This document shows, one piece after another, positions 1 through 6,674 of a stretch of 10,275 nt of DNA; the first letter of the stretch is position 1, and every line of letters starts with the position of its first letter. Below the pieces are notes generated by a model. The model was not told the DNA's origin. It saw nothing but the letters and a program-made list of their open reading frames with translations, and did not search any database. Position numbers and translations under genes: made by a program. Source of the DNA: Planctomycetaceae bacterium (GTDB taxonomy: Bacteria; Planctomycetota; Planctomycetia; Pirellulales; Thermoguttaceae); NCBI GenBank assembly GCA_031274385.1, contig JAISQH010000043.1:1-10275 (forward strand), written 5' to 3'.

Positions 1-3
1 AGT

Positions 4-9
4 TATAAT
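4..9 (+). promoter_or_regulatory. Possible -10 element for the first gene
   Basis: A perfect TATAAT hexamer lies 75 bases before the ATG at 85. The matching -35 position falls outside the window, so only half of a sigma-70-type promoter can be seen. Transcription from it would start near position 16 and give a 5' leader of about 70 bases. Confidence 0.35.
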
Positions 10-84
10 GCCACTCAAAGCAATGGGCAAAATGTTTTACCCGGCGCGAAACACAACTTTTTTCCACACAAAAGGAGAATCACC

Positions 85-1246
85 ATGAAAAATGTGACAA
101 ATGTTAATTTCGGTAAGGGGGGGGGGGGTAGGTAATCGACAGACATTCACTTTTGCCAAACTTCTCACCGGCATTCTGATTGCCTTGCTCTTGCCTGTCG
201 TCCAAGCCGAAGTTACTTCGGAAGAACTCGCCCCTCTGATTAAAGAAAACACGCTGTTTCTTGGACATATCAACCTCAAAGGTCTTGACGTTGATGCCGT
301 TGCGCAGCAGTTCGAACAGCGGTTTCAAACGGTAGCAGTAACGGCTGCCATTCTCGAATCCGGTGAAGATGGCTTGACCGAAAAGGAATTGTCGAAAATC
401 CAAAAAGAAATCAAAACGCATGTTGCTAAAGAAAAGAAAATGGTCAAACGGGCTCTCAATAAATTTTTTGAAGCCGACATCAATGATCTTTATCTCGTTT
501 CGGTTCTGGAATTGATGGACGATTATCCGCTGATTGTTGCGGTTCCCGGTCAACCGGAAATGGACGAAGAGGTCGAAGAACAACTCGAAGAACTTTCCCT
601 TCGGATAGCAGGAACTAAAGGCGATTGGACCTATTTCGTCACTTGTGACGATGAGGAAGAGGCAAAAAAATTCCTCAAAGCGTTTGCAAAACTGGAAGCC
701 GGAGACCGTCCTGAAATCGAAGAAGCATTAGAGTATTATGAGACGTTACCGATTCAATTTGCTTACACTCCTTCAGCATCATTGACCGCCGTATTGAAAG
801 TATTGGTATCGGCAATCGCGGAGCAATCTGCCGATGATCTCGGAATCGAAGAAGAACAAATAAATACGTTCCTTCAGTTGCTGTCGGAAATAGAATTTGC
901 GGCGTTTGGCTGTGATCCTGCGGCGTTACAGTTGAATGCCGTCATTCAATTCGATAGCGAAAAGACTGCCAAAAAAGCCGCAGGTTTGGCGAAAAATTTA
1001 TTGACCGAGTCGCTAAAATCAGAGGAGGAAGATACCAAAGCGGTACTTGATCTTTTGAAACCGGCATTGAAAGATTTGTTGCCGAAAGCGAAGGAGAACC
1101 AGTTGCTGCTGGACATCGGGGAAAAATTTTTCGAGAAGCACGAAGAAAATCTGATTGCCGCCGCATTTTTGAGTTCCCTTCTTGATCAGATAACCAATGA
1201 TGACGAAGAAGAGGATGAAGATGAGAATGGCGATGAAGATGAATAA
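85..1246 (+). CDS. Secreted acidic protein of unknown function, frame broken by a poly-G run
   Basis: I do not recognise the family. The best start is ATG 85, which has a strong Shine-Dalgarno AAAGGAG at 71-77 with a 7-base spacer. From that ATG the frame runs through 12 G at 117-128 and stops at TAA 133-135 after 16 codons. The long frame is one register over. It is open from an ATG at 101 that has no ribosome site, and it ends at 1246. Removing one G, or adding two, joins the good start to the long frame and gives a classical signal peptide: a basic region, the hydrophobic stretch LLTGILIALLLPVV, then QA before EV as the likely cleavage site. The mature part is about 350 residues, rich in Lys and Glu and mostly helix-like, with no cysteine cluster or catalytic motif that I can name. 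It ends in a tail of nearly pure Asp/Glu (last 17 residues). It is probably exported to the periplasm or surface. The break may be a phase-variable switch, transcript slippage, or a sequencing or assembly error in the homopolymer. Confidence 0.75.
117..128 (+). repeat. Poly-G tract of 12 in the signal-peptide region
   Basis: Twelve consecutive G lie within codons 11-15 counted from ATG 85. Counts of 8, 11 or 14 would put the gene in frame. At 12 (this assembly) the frame ends at TAA 133-135, and at 13 it would hit TAG directly after the tract. Runs of this length are prone to strand slippage and are also hard to count in reads. Confidence 0.9.
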
Positions 1247-1256
1247 TCTTTTTGCC

Positions 1257-1292
1257 GGCAAGAGCGGGGATTTTATGTCCCCGTCTCTTGCC
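1257..1292 (+). terminator. Strong hairpin just after the first gene, possible terminator
   Basis: Ten bases after the stop codon, GGCAAGAGCGGGGA (1257-1270) pairs with TCCCCGTCTCTTGCC (1278-1292) around a 7-base loop. There are 14 pairs and one bulged base. No U-run follows on either strand, so it is not a textbook intrinsic terminator. It may stabilise the mRNA end or act with Rho. The rest of the gap to the next gene shows no further gene. Confidence 0.4.
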
Positions 1293-1484
1293 ATCAAACC
1301 ACTAACAATAAACTATTCTCATGACATTCTTACAAATTATAACAGAAACATTTTTGCGACCGAAAAGAAAATAAAAATTCCCAGTTGGGTTTTAATGATT
1401 GTTGATATTCGTTTGTTAGCAAAATTGATTTTCATGTGTTAATACTCCGCCCCGTAATTCTATCGGCAATGTTTATATTCCGAA

Positions 1485-2285
1485 TCAATTTTTTGACACG
1501 AATTTTGTCATGATCCAATCGGTGAAGAGTGGGGCGAAGCGGTTGAGGTAATCGAGAATGATTGCCTGAAAATACGGAATGATTTTGTGTTGACCTTTTT
1601 TCATTGCCCGAACAATTCGCGCGGCGACATATTCGGGAGTTACGGCGTGGTGAACCGGCATATCGGGTGCGCTGCTTGATTGATAAAGAACATCGAAAAA
1701 CTCGGTCTGAGTTGTGCCGGGGCAAACCAAAAGAACATCAATACCGTGTTGGTGAAACTCCGCACGCATTGCTTCGGAAAGTCCCGTAACAGCAAACTTC
1801 GCCGCCCCGTACACCCCGTAATGAGGCACACCACGCAATCCAACAATCGAACTCAAATTAACAACCATCGGCTTGTTACCAAGTTTGAGAGAAGGCAACG
1901 CAAGTTGCGTTAATTCGAGTAACGCGAAAAAATTAACTTCAAAAATTCGCCGGATCGTTTCTTCGGTTGTTGCCTCAATCAACGCGGTTGCTCCAACTCC
2001 GGCGTTGTTAATTAAAATATCGAGACCGCCTAGTTGTTGTGTTGCTGTTTGGACAGCGAGTTGCCGGATTTCGGAATCGGTAATATCACCGACAACAGTG
2101 ATTATTTTTCGTGCGCTGCCGGTTGCCTTTTGGATTCGTTCGGCAACTTCCTGAAGCCGGTCTGCACGCCGGGCAAGAAGAACCAAATCGGCTCCTTCCT
2201 TTGCCAATTCCAGAGCCAACGCCGCCCCAATTCCTGAAGACGCTCCGGTTAATAAAATCCGACTGTTTTTCAATAAACGTTTCAT
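1485..2285 (-). CDS. Short-chain dehydrogenase/reductase (SDR), classical type
   Basis: This is a 266-residue NAD(P)-dependent oxidoreductase with a Rossmann fold. From the chosen start, the cofactor motif TGASSGIG is at residues 13-20. An ARR at 38-40 after the second strand suggests NADPH preference. GD at 66-67 would contact adenine, and NNAG is at 93-96. The catalytic set Asn118, Ser146, Tyr159 and Lys163 (YGAAK) is complete, followed by PG at 189-190. The C-terminal 40 residues hold a hydrophobic helix (IIPYFQAIILDYL), common in SDRs that act on lipids or keto-acyl substrates, but the substrate cannot be read from sequence. I chose the ATG at 2285 because it places the glycine motif at the usual distance. 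An in-frame ATG at 2312 would add nine residues encoded by a dispersed inverted repeat. Neither start has a clear Shine-Dalgarno. The gene is divergent from the GspF-like gene and stands alone. Confidence 0.93.
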   Translation of the reverse strand: MKRLLKNSRILLTGASSGIGAALALELAKEGADLVLLARRADRLQEVAERIQKATGSARKIITVVGDITDSEIRQLAVQTATQQLGGLDILINNAGVGATALIEATTEETIRRIFEVNFFALLELTQLALPSLKLGNKPMVVNLSSIVGLRGVPHYGVYGAAKFAVTGLSEAMRAEFHQHGIDVLLVCPGTTQTEFFDVLYQSSSAPDMPVHHAVTPEYVAARIVRAMKKGQHKIIPYFQAIILDYLNRFAPLFTDWIMTKFVSKN

Positions 2286-2301
2286 AACGATTGACAATGA
2301 C

Positions 2302-2362
2302 TCATGGATCATGGATAATACTGATTCTTAAATTTTATTATCCGTGATCAACGATCCATGAT
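2302..2362. repeat. Inverted repeat between the divergent SDR and GspF genes
   Basis: TCATGGATCATGGATAATA (2302-2320) is mirrored by TATTATCC-GTGATC-AAC-GATCCATGA (2336-2361). The match is near perfect apart from one substitution and an internal insertion in the right arm. The spacer is AT-rich. It occupies the whole divergent gap and overlaps the upstream alternative SDR start. It could be a dispersed palindrome or an operator shared by both genes. Confidence 0.65.
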
Positions 2363-2377
2363 CAATCCCCCCAAACG

Positions 2378-3577
2378 ATGCCGGAATACCGTTATACAGC
2401 CCGGAATGAACTCGGAGCCAAAATCGAAGGCGTTCTCGACGCCGCAACCGAACCGGAAGCCGCCGCCACACTGTCCGCCGGAGGACTGTTTCCATTGGAA
2501 ATCGTACCGGTTCTGAAACAAACCGTCACCGGAAAAGTCCGCCGCGTCAGCGGTCAACAGTTGGCATCGTTCTATTCGCAACTCGCCGATTTGCTTCGCG
2601 GCGGTGTGCCGTTACTCCGGTCATTGAAGATATTGCACGATCAAACTTCAAACACCAACCTGAAATTCGTACTGGATAATATTTACCGCCGTGTTGAAGC
2701 CGGAGAAACGTTGGCGGAAGCAATGACACGGTATCAGGTTGTTTTTGGCGAAATGGGAGTTCAGATGATCCGAGCCGGTAGCGAAGGCGGATTTCTCGAA
2801 GAATCCTTAGCCCACGTTGCCGAATACACGGAAACTCAAGATGACTTGAAAGGACGAATCATCGGCGCGCTGGTTTATCCGGTTTTGCTTTCCGTGTTTC
2901 TGATTACGGTTGTTACGGCGATTCTCGTGTTTATCGTTCCCAATTTTCAACCCCTTTTCGAAGACCTTCGTAAACGGGGTGAGTTGCCGCAAATCACGGA
3001 ATGGCTTCTTTTTATTTCCGCTCAGACAAAATATGTTTTGATCGGCGTCATTCCCATTCTGATTCTCAGTTTTATTTGGTTTCGGTTTTGGAGTCAAACG
3101 GAAAAAGGACGCCGGTTTGTTGATCGTTTTAAGCTTCGAATGCCGATTGTTGGTCGGGTGTATGAAGGATTCGCGGTTGCCCGATTTTGCCGGGTTCTCG
3201 GAACGCTTCTGAAAAACGGCGTTCCGATTGTCAAATCGCTTGATATTTCGGGTGATGCCACAGGGAACCGGATTCTTTCCGATGCCATTCAGCGGGCTTC
3301 GGAAAATATCAGCGGCGGCTCACGGCTCGCCGGACCGCTGGCGGAATCCGGTTGTTTTCCGCGTTCTATTGTTGAAATGATTTCGGTTGCGGAAGAATCC
3401 AATACGCTTGATTCGGTTTTGGTTGACATCTCCGGTTCACTCGAAAAACGAAATTGGCGTTCTCTTGATCTTGCCGTGCGGTTTATCGAACCGTTGATGC
3501 TGATGCTGCTTGGAGCGATTGTTCTTTTCCTCGTCTTGGCACTGATGATGCCGATCTTCAATATGTCAAACGTCTAA
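2378..3577 (+). CDS. gspF: GspF/PilC-family inner-membrane platform protein
   Basis: At 399 residues it has the normal length for the inner-membrane platform protein of type II secretion systems and type IV pili. In those machines it couples the cytoplasmic ATPase to pseudopilus or pilus assembly. Two copies of the T2SF domain are visible, at about residues 60-188 and 265-392. Each begins with the family pattern LL-x-x-GVP-(hydrophobic)2-x-SL (residues 72-83 and 277-288) and later has FGEMGVQMI or FPRSIVEMI with an acidic turn. Membrane helices are seen at about 165-188, 216-236 and 370-392, the expected three. The N-terminal 50 residues (YRYTARNELGAKIEGVLDA) match the usual cytoplasmic start. 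ATG 2378 has no Shine-Dalgarno. No ATPase, secretin or pseudopilin gene is next to it, so the rest of the machine must lie elsewhere. The symbol is by family; a pilC role is equally possible. Confidence 0.92.
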   Translation: MPEYRYTARNELGAKIEGVLDAATEPEAAATLSAGGLFPLEIVPVLKQTVTGKVRRVSGQQLASFYSQLADLLRGGVPLLRSLKILHDQTSNTNLKFVLDNIYRRVEAGETLAEAMTRYQVVFGEMGVQMIRAGSEGGFLEESLAHVAEYTETQDDLKGRIIGALVYPVLLSVFLITVVTAILVFIVPNFQPLFEDLRKRGELPQITEWLLFISAQTKYVLIGVIPILILSFIWFRFWSQTEKGRRFVDRFKLRMPIVGRVYEGFAVARFCRVLGTLLKNGVPIVKSLDISGDATGNRILSDAIQRASENISGGSRLAGPLAESGCFPRSIVEMISVAEESNTLDSVLVDISGSLEKRNWRSLDLAVRFIEPLMLMLLGAIVLFLVLALMMPIFNMSNV

Positions 3578-3586
3578 AACCGGCAA

Positions 3587-3755
3587 CCCAATTGTCTGAA
3601 CAGGATTTTTGGGATTGGTAAAATTGATATAGGATAGTCTGTAGGAAAGAACTGATGGAAAGAACTGATGGAAAGAACTGACGATTCGATGTTATTTCCG
3701 GTAGATTATCCTATTCAATCTTCTTAATCCGAAAAATCTTGTTCAGACAATTGGG
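3587..3755. repeat. 169-bp inverted-repeat element with an internal 13-bp triplet
   Basis: The left arm (3587-3639) and right arm (3704-3755) are imperfect inverted copies of about 52 bp. The outermost 16 bases, CCCAATTGTCTGAACA, match exactly. The central spacer holds three tandem 13-bp copies of GGAAAGAACTGAT (3644-3656, 3657-3669, 3670-3682, the last ending in C). No ORF is present. It looks like a non-autonomous dispersed palindrome and begins 10 bases after the GspF stop, so its transcript would also form a long hairpin at the end of that mRNA. The remaining gap to 3889 holds only the promoter and operator-like repeats listed separately. Confidence 0.8.
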
Positions 3756-3812
3756 GCGACCCTTTCAAATGGAAACATCCGCCCAATCCGAAACAATCAG
3801 AAAAAATTCCTC

Positions 3813-3841
3813 TTTACACGGTTTCTGAAAATTTGTATTGT
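3813..3841 (+). promoter_or_regulatory. Probable sigma-70-type promoter for the TIGR03009 gene
   Basis: TTTACA (3813-3818) and TATTGT (3836-3841) are separated by 17 bases, which predicts a start site near 3848 and a leader of about 40 bases. The hexamers match the consensus at 4-5 of 6 positions each. The assignment rests on spacing and position only. Confidence 0.4.
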
Positions 3842-3873
3842 TTCTTTGCTTTTATTGAGTTTCTGAAAATTTG
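3821..3873 (+). repeat. Two 15-bp direct repeats around the promoter start, possible operator
   Basis: GTTTCTGAAAATTTG occurs exactly at 3821-3835, inside the -35/-10 spacer, and again at 3859-3873, just before the ribosome site. The start-to-start distance is 38 bp. Two identical sites in these positions would suit a repressor, but a simple local duplication is also possible. Confidence 0.45.
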
Positions 3874-3889
3874 CCGGAGGAGATAGGCG

Positions 3890-5332
3890 ATGGCGTTTTT
3901 CCGTATGATTTTGATATTGGTTCTGTTTTTGGGAGTTTTGGGTGTTACCGCCGCAACCGGGCAGGTTTATCAAACTCAGCCGAATTCGGTTCAGCAACCG
4001 ATTCGCCAGATGCCGTTGCAAACGCCGCCGAAAACGATTGTCCAAAACGGAATAACCCTCTATCAGCAGGGGCAAAATCAACCCAACCAGCCCGCCGCAA
4101 TAACTGACCGTACCATGCCGCCCGGTTACGGTTCCCCCTACCCTACCGGTCAGCCCCTTCCCAATCAACCCATTAGTCAAAATCAACCCATTAATCAAAT
4201 TAATCAATCAATTAATCAACCTATTAAAGTTGCTCAAAATTCCGGTTCGGTTTACGGTTTGCCGCCGCAACCTCAGCCCGCTCCCAACCCAACACCAGTT
4301 ACCGCCGGACAACCCCATTATCAGCCTGTTCCGTTGAATCCCGCAACACCGCCCGTTCCCGCTAACACCGAAACACGGCGATTCGTCGGACACGCCGAAC
4401 CGACAAACCGTGTTGTCCCGTTTCTTTTGACCCCAAAAGAACAACAAGAATTAGATGAATTTCTCGTTCGATGGGAAAAATACAGTGCAGGAATCAAACG
4501 TTATGATGTCGATTTCAACATGTTCATTTATGATGAAGCAATTCCCGGTTCGGTTCCCGGTAAGCCGTACAAAACGACGTTCGGCTATTTCAAGTATATC
4601 GCTAAGCCGTTGCGTTTTGTCTATCACGTTGAAGGCGAATGGATCGGCGATAAAAAAGTGGAACGCGATGATAAGAAAAATCCGCAAATTTATGCCGAAA
4701 AAATCATTATCGATGAAAAAGCCGTCTTCAAGTACGAGTTTAACGCCAAAACCGTTTTACAAGTCAATGTCCCGCCGGAGTTAATCGGCAAAGGAATTGC
4801 AGATAGTCCGTTGCCGTTGATTTTCGGTGCCAAAGCGGATGAGATGAAAAAACGATTCAGTATGAAAATTGTCACGTCCGAACAATATGAGAATACGCAA
4901 GTCTGGCTTCAGGCAAAACCGCTTTTAATTGAAGATCAGCAGGAATTTTCGCAAATCGAAATCCGGCTCGAAAAAGAAACGCTTCGTGCCGCCGCTTTGA
5001 AAAAATCCGATGTCAACGGCAAGGCGTTCACGGTGTACACGTTGCACTCAACAAAAACAAATGACCGGCTGACATCTTTTTTGGAAGACATTAAGAAATG
5101 GTTTACTCCGACGATTCCTGACGGTTGGAAGCTTGATGTGAATGATTGGGTTCTCGAAGTTCAAATGGCGCAACAACCGCCGACCGCCGTTCTACCGGCA
5201 ACTCCGGCTCCGCTAACTCCCGTTCCGGTAATATCGGCTCCGGCAACTCCCCAACCTTATTTCGGTAACCAACCGCAACCGCCAAGAAACGAAATTCCCC
5301 TTTATCAACCGATTTATCAACCGAAAAACTGA
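3890..5332 (+). CDS. Secreted planctomycete protein with TIGR03009 domain and Gln/Pro-rich linkers
   Basis: This is a 480-residue exported protein of unknown function. The start at ATG 3890 is fixed by a strong GGAGGAG (3876-3882). Residues 1-24 form a signal peptide (hydrophobic MILILVLFLGVLGVTAA before TG). Residues 26-175 are a low-complexity Gln, Pro and Asn region, including a repeated NQP-I unit near residues 92-112. Residues about 180-425 match what I know as planctomycete domain TIGR03009: LTPKEQQELDEFLVRWEK, a tract of beta-strands (YDVDFNMFIYD, FGYFKYIAKP, LRFVYHVEGEW), then PPELIGKGIADSPLPLIFGAK, the most characteristic block. The strand pattern resembles the LolA/LolB lipoprotein-carrier fold, which is an inference. 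The last 50 residues are again Pro-rich. Such flanking linkers suggest a periplasmic or envelope-bound protein with a folded core on flexible arms. It probably has its own promoter and may be co-transcribed with the aldolase-like gene 24 bases downstream. Confidence 0.9.
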   Translation: MAFFRMILILVLFLGVLGVTAATGQVYQTQPNSVQQPIRQMPLQTPPKTIVQNGITLYQQGQNQPNQPAAITDRTMPPGYGSPYPTGQPLPNQPISQNQPINQINQSINQPIKVAQNSGSVYGLPPQPQPAPNPTPVTAGQPHYQPVPLNPATPPVPANTETRRFVGHAEPTNRVVPFLLTPKEQQELDEFLVRWEKYSAGIKRYDVDFNMFIYDEAIPGSVPGKPYKTTFGYFKYIAKPLRFVYHVEGEWIGDKKVERDDKKNPQIYAEKIIIDEKAVFKYEFNAKTVLQVNVPPELIGKGIADSPLPLIFGAKADEMKKRFSMKIVTSEQYENTQVWLQAKPLLIEDQQEFSQIEIRLEKETLRAAALKKSDVNGKAFTVYTLHSTKTNDRLTSFLEDIKKWFTPTIPDGWKLDVNDWVLEVQMAQQPPTAVLPATPAPLTPVPVISAPATPQPYFGNQPQPPRNEIPLYQPIYQPKN

Positions 5333-5356
5333 CCGCCAGAGAGCAAACACATTGCC

Positions 5357-6505
5357 ATGCAAAAAACATTGGACATTAAACTGTCACGGATTCTTGCCGA
5401 CCGGAATTGCAACGATTTCATTTTAGCCGATGCCAAAGACGCTGATATGGCTTACGGGCTTTCCGCGCCGGGGCAAAGTCCTGAACATTACGGTCATGAA
5501 GCGGCGTTTCGGACGTTGGACGAATACCGCGAACAAATCCGGCAAGTTGTTGCTCAGGGGCTGGTTGATATTATGCTGATGAGTGCGAGTACGAGTGAGA
5601 TTCTGACGATTCGGGAACGGTTATTCGATCATTCGCCGATCACGCCGGCGATTCGTGCCAATGACACCACCGATATTTGGCTTGCCGGAGCCGAAGGCGT
5701 CTATGGGCAAGAACCAAGCCGGTGGTTCCGAAGCGCAACCATTGACCATGCTCTTTGCGGAAAAGCTCATTGCGAACCCAATGAACGAAAACTCGGTGCC
5801 GATTTGGGATTGTATTCGATTACGTTCAATAATGACTTGGAACGTGATCGGGAAGCCCTTTTTGCGTACAAAGAATTTCGGATTGAAGCGGAAACCAAAG
5901 GATTCCGGCATTTTCTTGAAGTTTTTAGTCCGAATGTTTCCGGTGTGAACACGCCGCAGGATGTTCCGTCGTTTGTCAACAACCATATTGTTCGGACATT
6001 GGCGGGAGTGACGGAGGCGGGCAGACCGATTTTTTTGAAGATACCGTATTACGGAGCGAAGGCGATGGAAGCGTTAGCCCGTTACGACAGCAATCTTGTT
6101 GTTGGTATTCTTGGCGGTTCGGCTGGGACAACGCTTGATGCGTTCCAAATGCTTGCCGATGCCAAAAAATACGGAGCCAGAGTGGCGTTGTACGGTCGCA
6201 AGATCAATCATGCCGAACATCAATTATCGTTTGTTCAATATCTTCGGGCGATTGCCGACAGTCAGATGGAACCGGTTGAAGCGGTGAAGGCTTATCACGG
6301 TGATCTCAACCGGCTTGGTATTCCGCCTCGCCGGTCACTGGAAAACGATTTGCAACGAATGGAAACAACCGATAGTTACAGCGGTCGCTCTGCGGCGTCG
6401 AAGAAAAAAAACAACCAACAACCCAATATGCCGGACTTCTCCAAAATGACCGCCGCCGAAAAAGTCCAATGGAACCTCGAACGACTTAAACGCGTCTTCG
6501 GATAA
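5357..6505 (+). CDS. Predicted TIM-barrel protein of the DhnA/LacD aldolase type
   Basis: A cytoplasmic 382-residue protein with no signal peptide. Alternating hydrophobic strands and helices fit a beta/alpha barrel: DIMLMSAS (71-78), HFLEVFSP (185-192), IFLKIPYYG (225-233), LVVGILGGSAG (247-257) and ARVALYGRKINHAEH (274-288). The last three resemble the class I aldolase group that includes DhnA-type fructose-bisphosphate aldolase and LacD: a strand ending in a Schiff-base Lys (candidate Lys228), a phosphate-binding glycine turn (GGSAGTTLDA, 253-262), and a final GR-x-I/N motif. The residues after about 335 form a polar linker and a helical tail (MTAAEKVQWNLERLKRVFG) that typical aldolases lack. 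Substrate and reaction are not known, and it may be a sugar-phosphate enzyme specific to these bacteria. The start ATG has only a weak purine stretch upstream, and translation could be helped by the TIGR03009 gene ending 24 bases before. Confidence 0.8.
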   Translation: MQKTLDIKLSRILADRNCNDFILADAKDADMAYGLSAPGQSPEHYGHEAAFRTLDEYREQIRQVVAQGLVDIMLMSASTSEILTIRERLFDHSPITPAIRANDTTDIWLAGAEGVYGQEPSRWFRSATIDHALCGKAHCEPNERKLGADLGLYSITFNNDLERDREALFAYKEFRIEAETKGFRHFLEVFSPNVSGVNTPQDVPSFVNNHIVRTLAGVTEAGRPIFLKIPYYGAKAMEALARYDSNLVVGILGGSAGTTLDAFQMLADAKKYGARVALYGRKINHAEHQLSFVQYLRAIADSQMEPVEAVKAYHGDLNRLGIPPRRSLENDLQRMETTDSYSGRSAASKKKNNQQPNMPDFSKMTAAEKVQWNLERLKRVFG

Positions 6506-6510
6506 CTTGT

Positions 6511-6537
6511 TAATTGAAAATTGATAATTGAAAATGA
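6511..6537. repeat. 14-bp tandem duplication, AT-rich
   Basis: TAATTGAAAATTGA (6511-6524) is followed by TAATTGAAAATGA (6525-6537), which is one base shorter. It starts five bases after the stop codon of the aldolase-like gene and runs into the next inverted repeat. No coding function is seen. Confidence 0.7.
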
Positions 6538-6623
6538 TTTTGTGGTTTGGGGTTTGTGGTTTGGGGTTTGTGAACCGCTTGCGTCCCCCACAAACCACAA
6601 ACCACAAACCCCGAATCACAAAC
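6538..6623. repeat. G/T-rich inverted repeat with 14-bp tandem units
   Basis: A 35-base G/T arm (6538-6572) is mirrored by a 35-base C/A arm (6589-6623) with about five mismatches and a 16-base loop. The left arm consists of two exact 14-bp units, GTGGTTTGGGGTTT (6542-6555, 6556-6569). The transcript would form a long stem between the aldolase-like gene and murJ, but no U-run follows, so intrinsic termination is doubtful. Confidence 0.75.
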
Positions 6624-6674
6624 TTGTGATAAAACAGGCGTGAATGATTTTCCATTGTTTTTCCCTTTCTTCTG

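Noticed and set aside
85..135. A 16-codon leader peptide controlling the downstream gene
   Set aside because: The peptide has no run of regulatory codons and no attenuator hairpin follows. The long frame lacks its own ribosome site, and a one-base change in the G-run fuses both into one normal signal peptide.
1197..1442. Plus-strand ORF of 81 codons after the first gene
   Set aside because: It starts in the acidic tail in another frame (MTKKRMKMRMAMKMNN, an artefact of the GAT/GAA-rich tail) and has no ribosome site.
2378..3577. Part of a type II secretion operon
   Set aside because: No ATPase, secretin, pseudopilin or prepilin peptidase gene lies on either side. The neighbours are an SDR gene and a TIGR03009 gene.
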